Source: Anomaloglossus baeobatrachus (taxonomy: Eukaryota > Chordata > Amphibia > Anura > Aromobatidae). Taken from it: a stretch of DNA of 64,000 bases. Positions within the stretch are counted from its first letter, which is position 1. Every line of letters starts with the position of its first letter. The position numbers and the translations under genes are program-made. The stretch lies in the NCBI RefSeq assembly GCF_048569485.1, contig NC_134354.1:454270807-454334806 (forward strand), in the 5' to 3' direction. Of this stretch, positions 63,014-64,000 are shown in pieces. Below the pieces are notes generated by a model that was not told where the DNA came from, did not search any database, and worked only from the letters and a program-made list of their open reading frames with translations.

Positions 63014-63338
63014 GAAGGGAATTTTGTTACTTACCGTAAATTCCTTTTCTTCTAGCTCCTATTGGGAGACCCAGACGATTGGGTGTATAGCTACTGCCTC
63101 CGGAGGCCACACAAAGCATTACACTAAAAAGTGTAAGGCCCCTCCCCTTCTGGCTATACACCCCCAGTGGGATCACTGGCTCACCAGTTTTAGTGCAAAA
63201 GCAAGAAGGAGGAAAGCCAATAACTGGTTAAACAAATTCACTCCGAGTAACATCGGAGAACTGAAAAACCGTTCAACATGAACAACATGTGTACCCGAAA
63301 AAACCCAAAAATCCCGAAGGACAACAGGGCGGGTGCTG

Positions 63339-63431
63339 GGTCTCCCAATAGGAGCTAGAAGAAAAGGAATTTACGGTAAGTAACAAAATTCCCTTCTTCT
63401 TCGTCGCTCCATTGGGAGACCCAGACGATTG
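63339..63431 (-). repeat. DIRS copy 3 internal complementary region
   Basis: GGAATTTACGGTAAGTAACA mirrors the element's own left end, and GTCGCTCCATTGGGAG represents the absent right end. Confidence 0.8.
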
Positions 63432-63500
63432 GGATGTCCAAAAGCTGTCCCTGGGTGGGCAAATTAATACCTCAAGTTAGAGCTGCAAAACAGCTCTCCC

Positions 63501-63974
63501 CTACGAGGAGGCAACCGCCGCCTGCAGGACTCTTCTACCTAGGCTGGCGTCTGCCGAAGCATAGGTATGCACCTGATAATGTTTGGTGAAAGTGTGCAGA
63601 CTCGACCAGGTAGCTGCCTGGCACACCTGTTGAGCCGTAGCCTGGTGTCGTAATGCCCAGGACGCACCCACGGCTCTGGTAGAATGGGCCTTCAGCCCTG
63701 ATGGAACCGGAAGCCCAGCAGAACGGTAGGCTTCAAGAATTGGTTCTTTGATCCATCGAGCCAGGGTGGCTTTGGAAGCCTGCGACCCTTTGCGCTTACC
63801 AGCTACAAGGACAAAGAGTGCATCGGAACGGCGCAGGGGCGCCGTGCGGGAAATGTAGATTCTGAGTGCTCTCAACAGATCTAACAAATGTAAATTCATC
63901 TCATACCGATGAACTGCATGAGGACAAAAAGAAGGCAAAGAGATATCCTGATTAAGATGAAAAGAGGATACCAC
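63501..63974 (-). CDS. Tyrosine recombinase C-terminal region of DIRS copy 3
   Basis: Shows the HxxR box (KAHSTRAVGASWA), the strand-helix QVCQAATWSSLHTF and the tyrosine-bearing KHYQVHTYA, as expected for the C-terminal half of a DIRS recombinase. It continues past the window. Fossil part. Confidence 0.85.
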   Translation of the reverse strand: MVSSFHLNQDISLPSFCPHAVHRYEMNLHLLDLLRALRIYISRTAPLRRSDALFVLVAGKRKGSQASKATLARWIKEPILEAYRSAGLPVPSGLKAHSTRAVGASWALRHQATAQQVCQAATWSSLHTFTKHYQVHTYASADASLGRRVLQAAVASS

Positions 63975-64000
63975 CTTCGGGAGAAACTCCTGAATGGGGC

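Larger units (their letters stand above)
63014..64000 (-). mobile_element. DIRS-family fossil, copy 3 (cut by window end)
   Basis: The 3' part of an element of the same young family as 11653-17724, same orientation. Visible parts: terminal inverted repeat (63014 to about 63200), internal complementary region (63339-63431) and recombinase C-terminal region (63501-63974 and on). Similarity to copy 2 over this stretch is very high by eye. The internal region's right half ends in a TCGTCGCTCC form, which fits the copy 1 terminus better than the copy 2 one. No break is evident in the visible part; the rest is outside the window. Confidence 0.9.

Overview
The window looks like nuclear DNA from an amphibian, most likely a frog. 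It holds two intron-rich vertebrate genes in the conserved MRM3-GLOD4 arrangement. The introns are swollen by DIRS tyrosine-recombinase retrotransposons, Tc1-like transposons, hAT-like elements, and many short elements with inverted ends flanked by TAA/TTA or TTAA. The clade is inferred from gene content and repeat style. No species was identified, and all comparisons with known families are from memory.

Host genes. MRM3 (mitochondrial 16S rRNA 2'-O-methyltransferase) lies on the minus strand at 4241-25535 with four coding exons and 420 codons. GLOD4 (glyoxalase-domain protein 4) lies on the plus strand at 25814-56608 with nine coding exons and 299 codons. I read every splice junction directly; all are GT-AG and all phases close. 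The two start codons are 278 bp apart, facing away from each other, across a CpG-rich interval with two palindromic CRE sites and YY1-like sites. This reads as a shared bidirectional promoter. I found no other host protein gene, tRNA, rRNA or CRISPR array.

Layout. 1-3081: a DIRS copy cut by the window edge. 3.1-4.2 kb: MRM3 3' flank. 4.2-25.5 kb: MRM3. Its intron 3 holds a Tc1-like element, foldbacks, a (TA)n tract and a structurally complete 6.07 kb DIRS copy (11653-17724). Intron 2 holds a TTAA-flanked element. Intron 1 holds a chain of short TAA-flanked elements ending in a 54-bp, 14-copy E-box minisatellite (23944-24734). 25.8-56.6 kb: GLOD4, with a hAT-like element in intron 6, a 3.5 kb array of a 23-bp repeat in intron 7 (39690-43178), and in intron 8 a nested hAT-like element plus an old DIRS fossil containing a Tc1-like element and a composite short element. 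56.8-62.2 kb: an old Tc1-like element split by at least four later insertions, one carrying a 253-bp near-perfect palindrome. 63014-64000: a third DIRS copy of the young family, cut by the window end.

Most interesting structures: the two minisatellites with very different origins; the palindrome at 60222-60474; the chained short elements sharing target triplets; a sequence module that recurs inside elements with unrelated ends; and the DIRS internal complementary region that matches both element ends joined. The very long open frames at 39.6-43.2 kb are an arithmetic effect of a stop-free 23-bp repeat, not genes.
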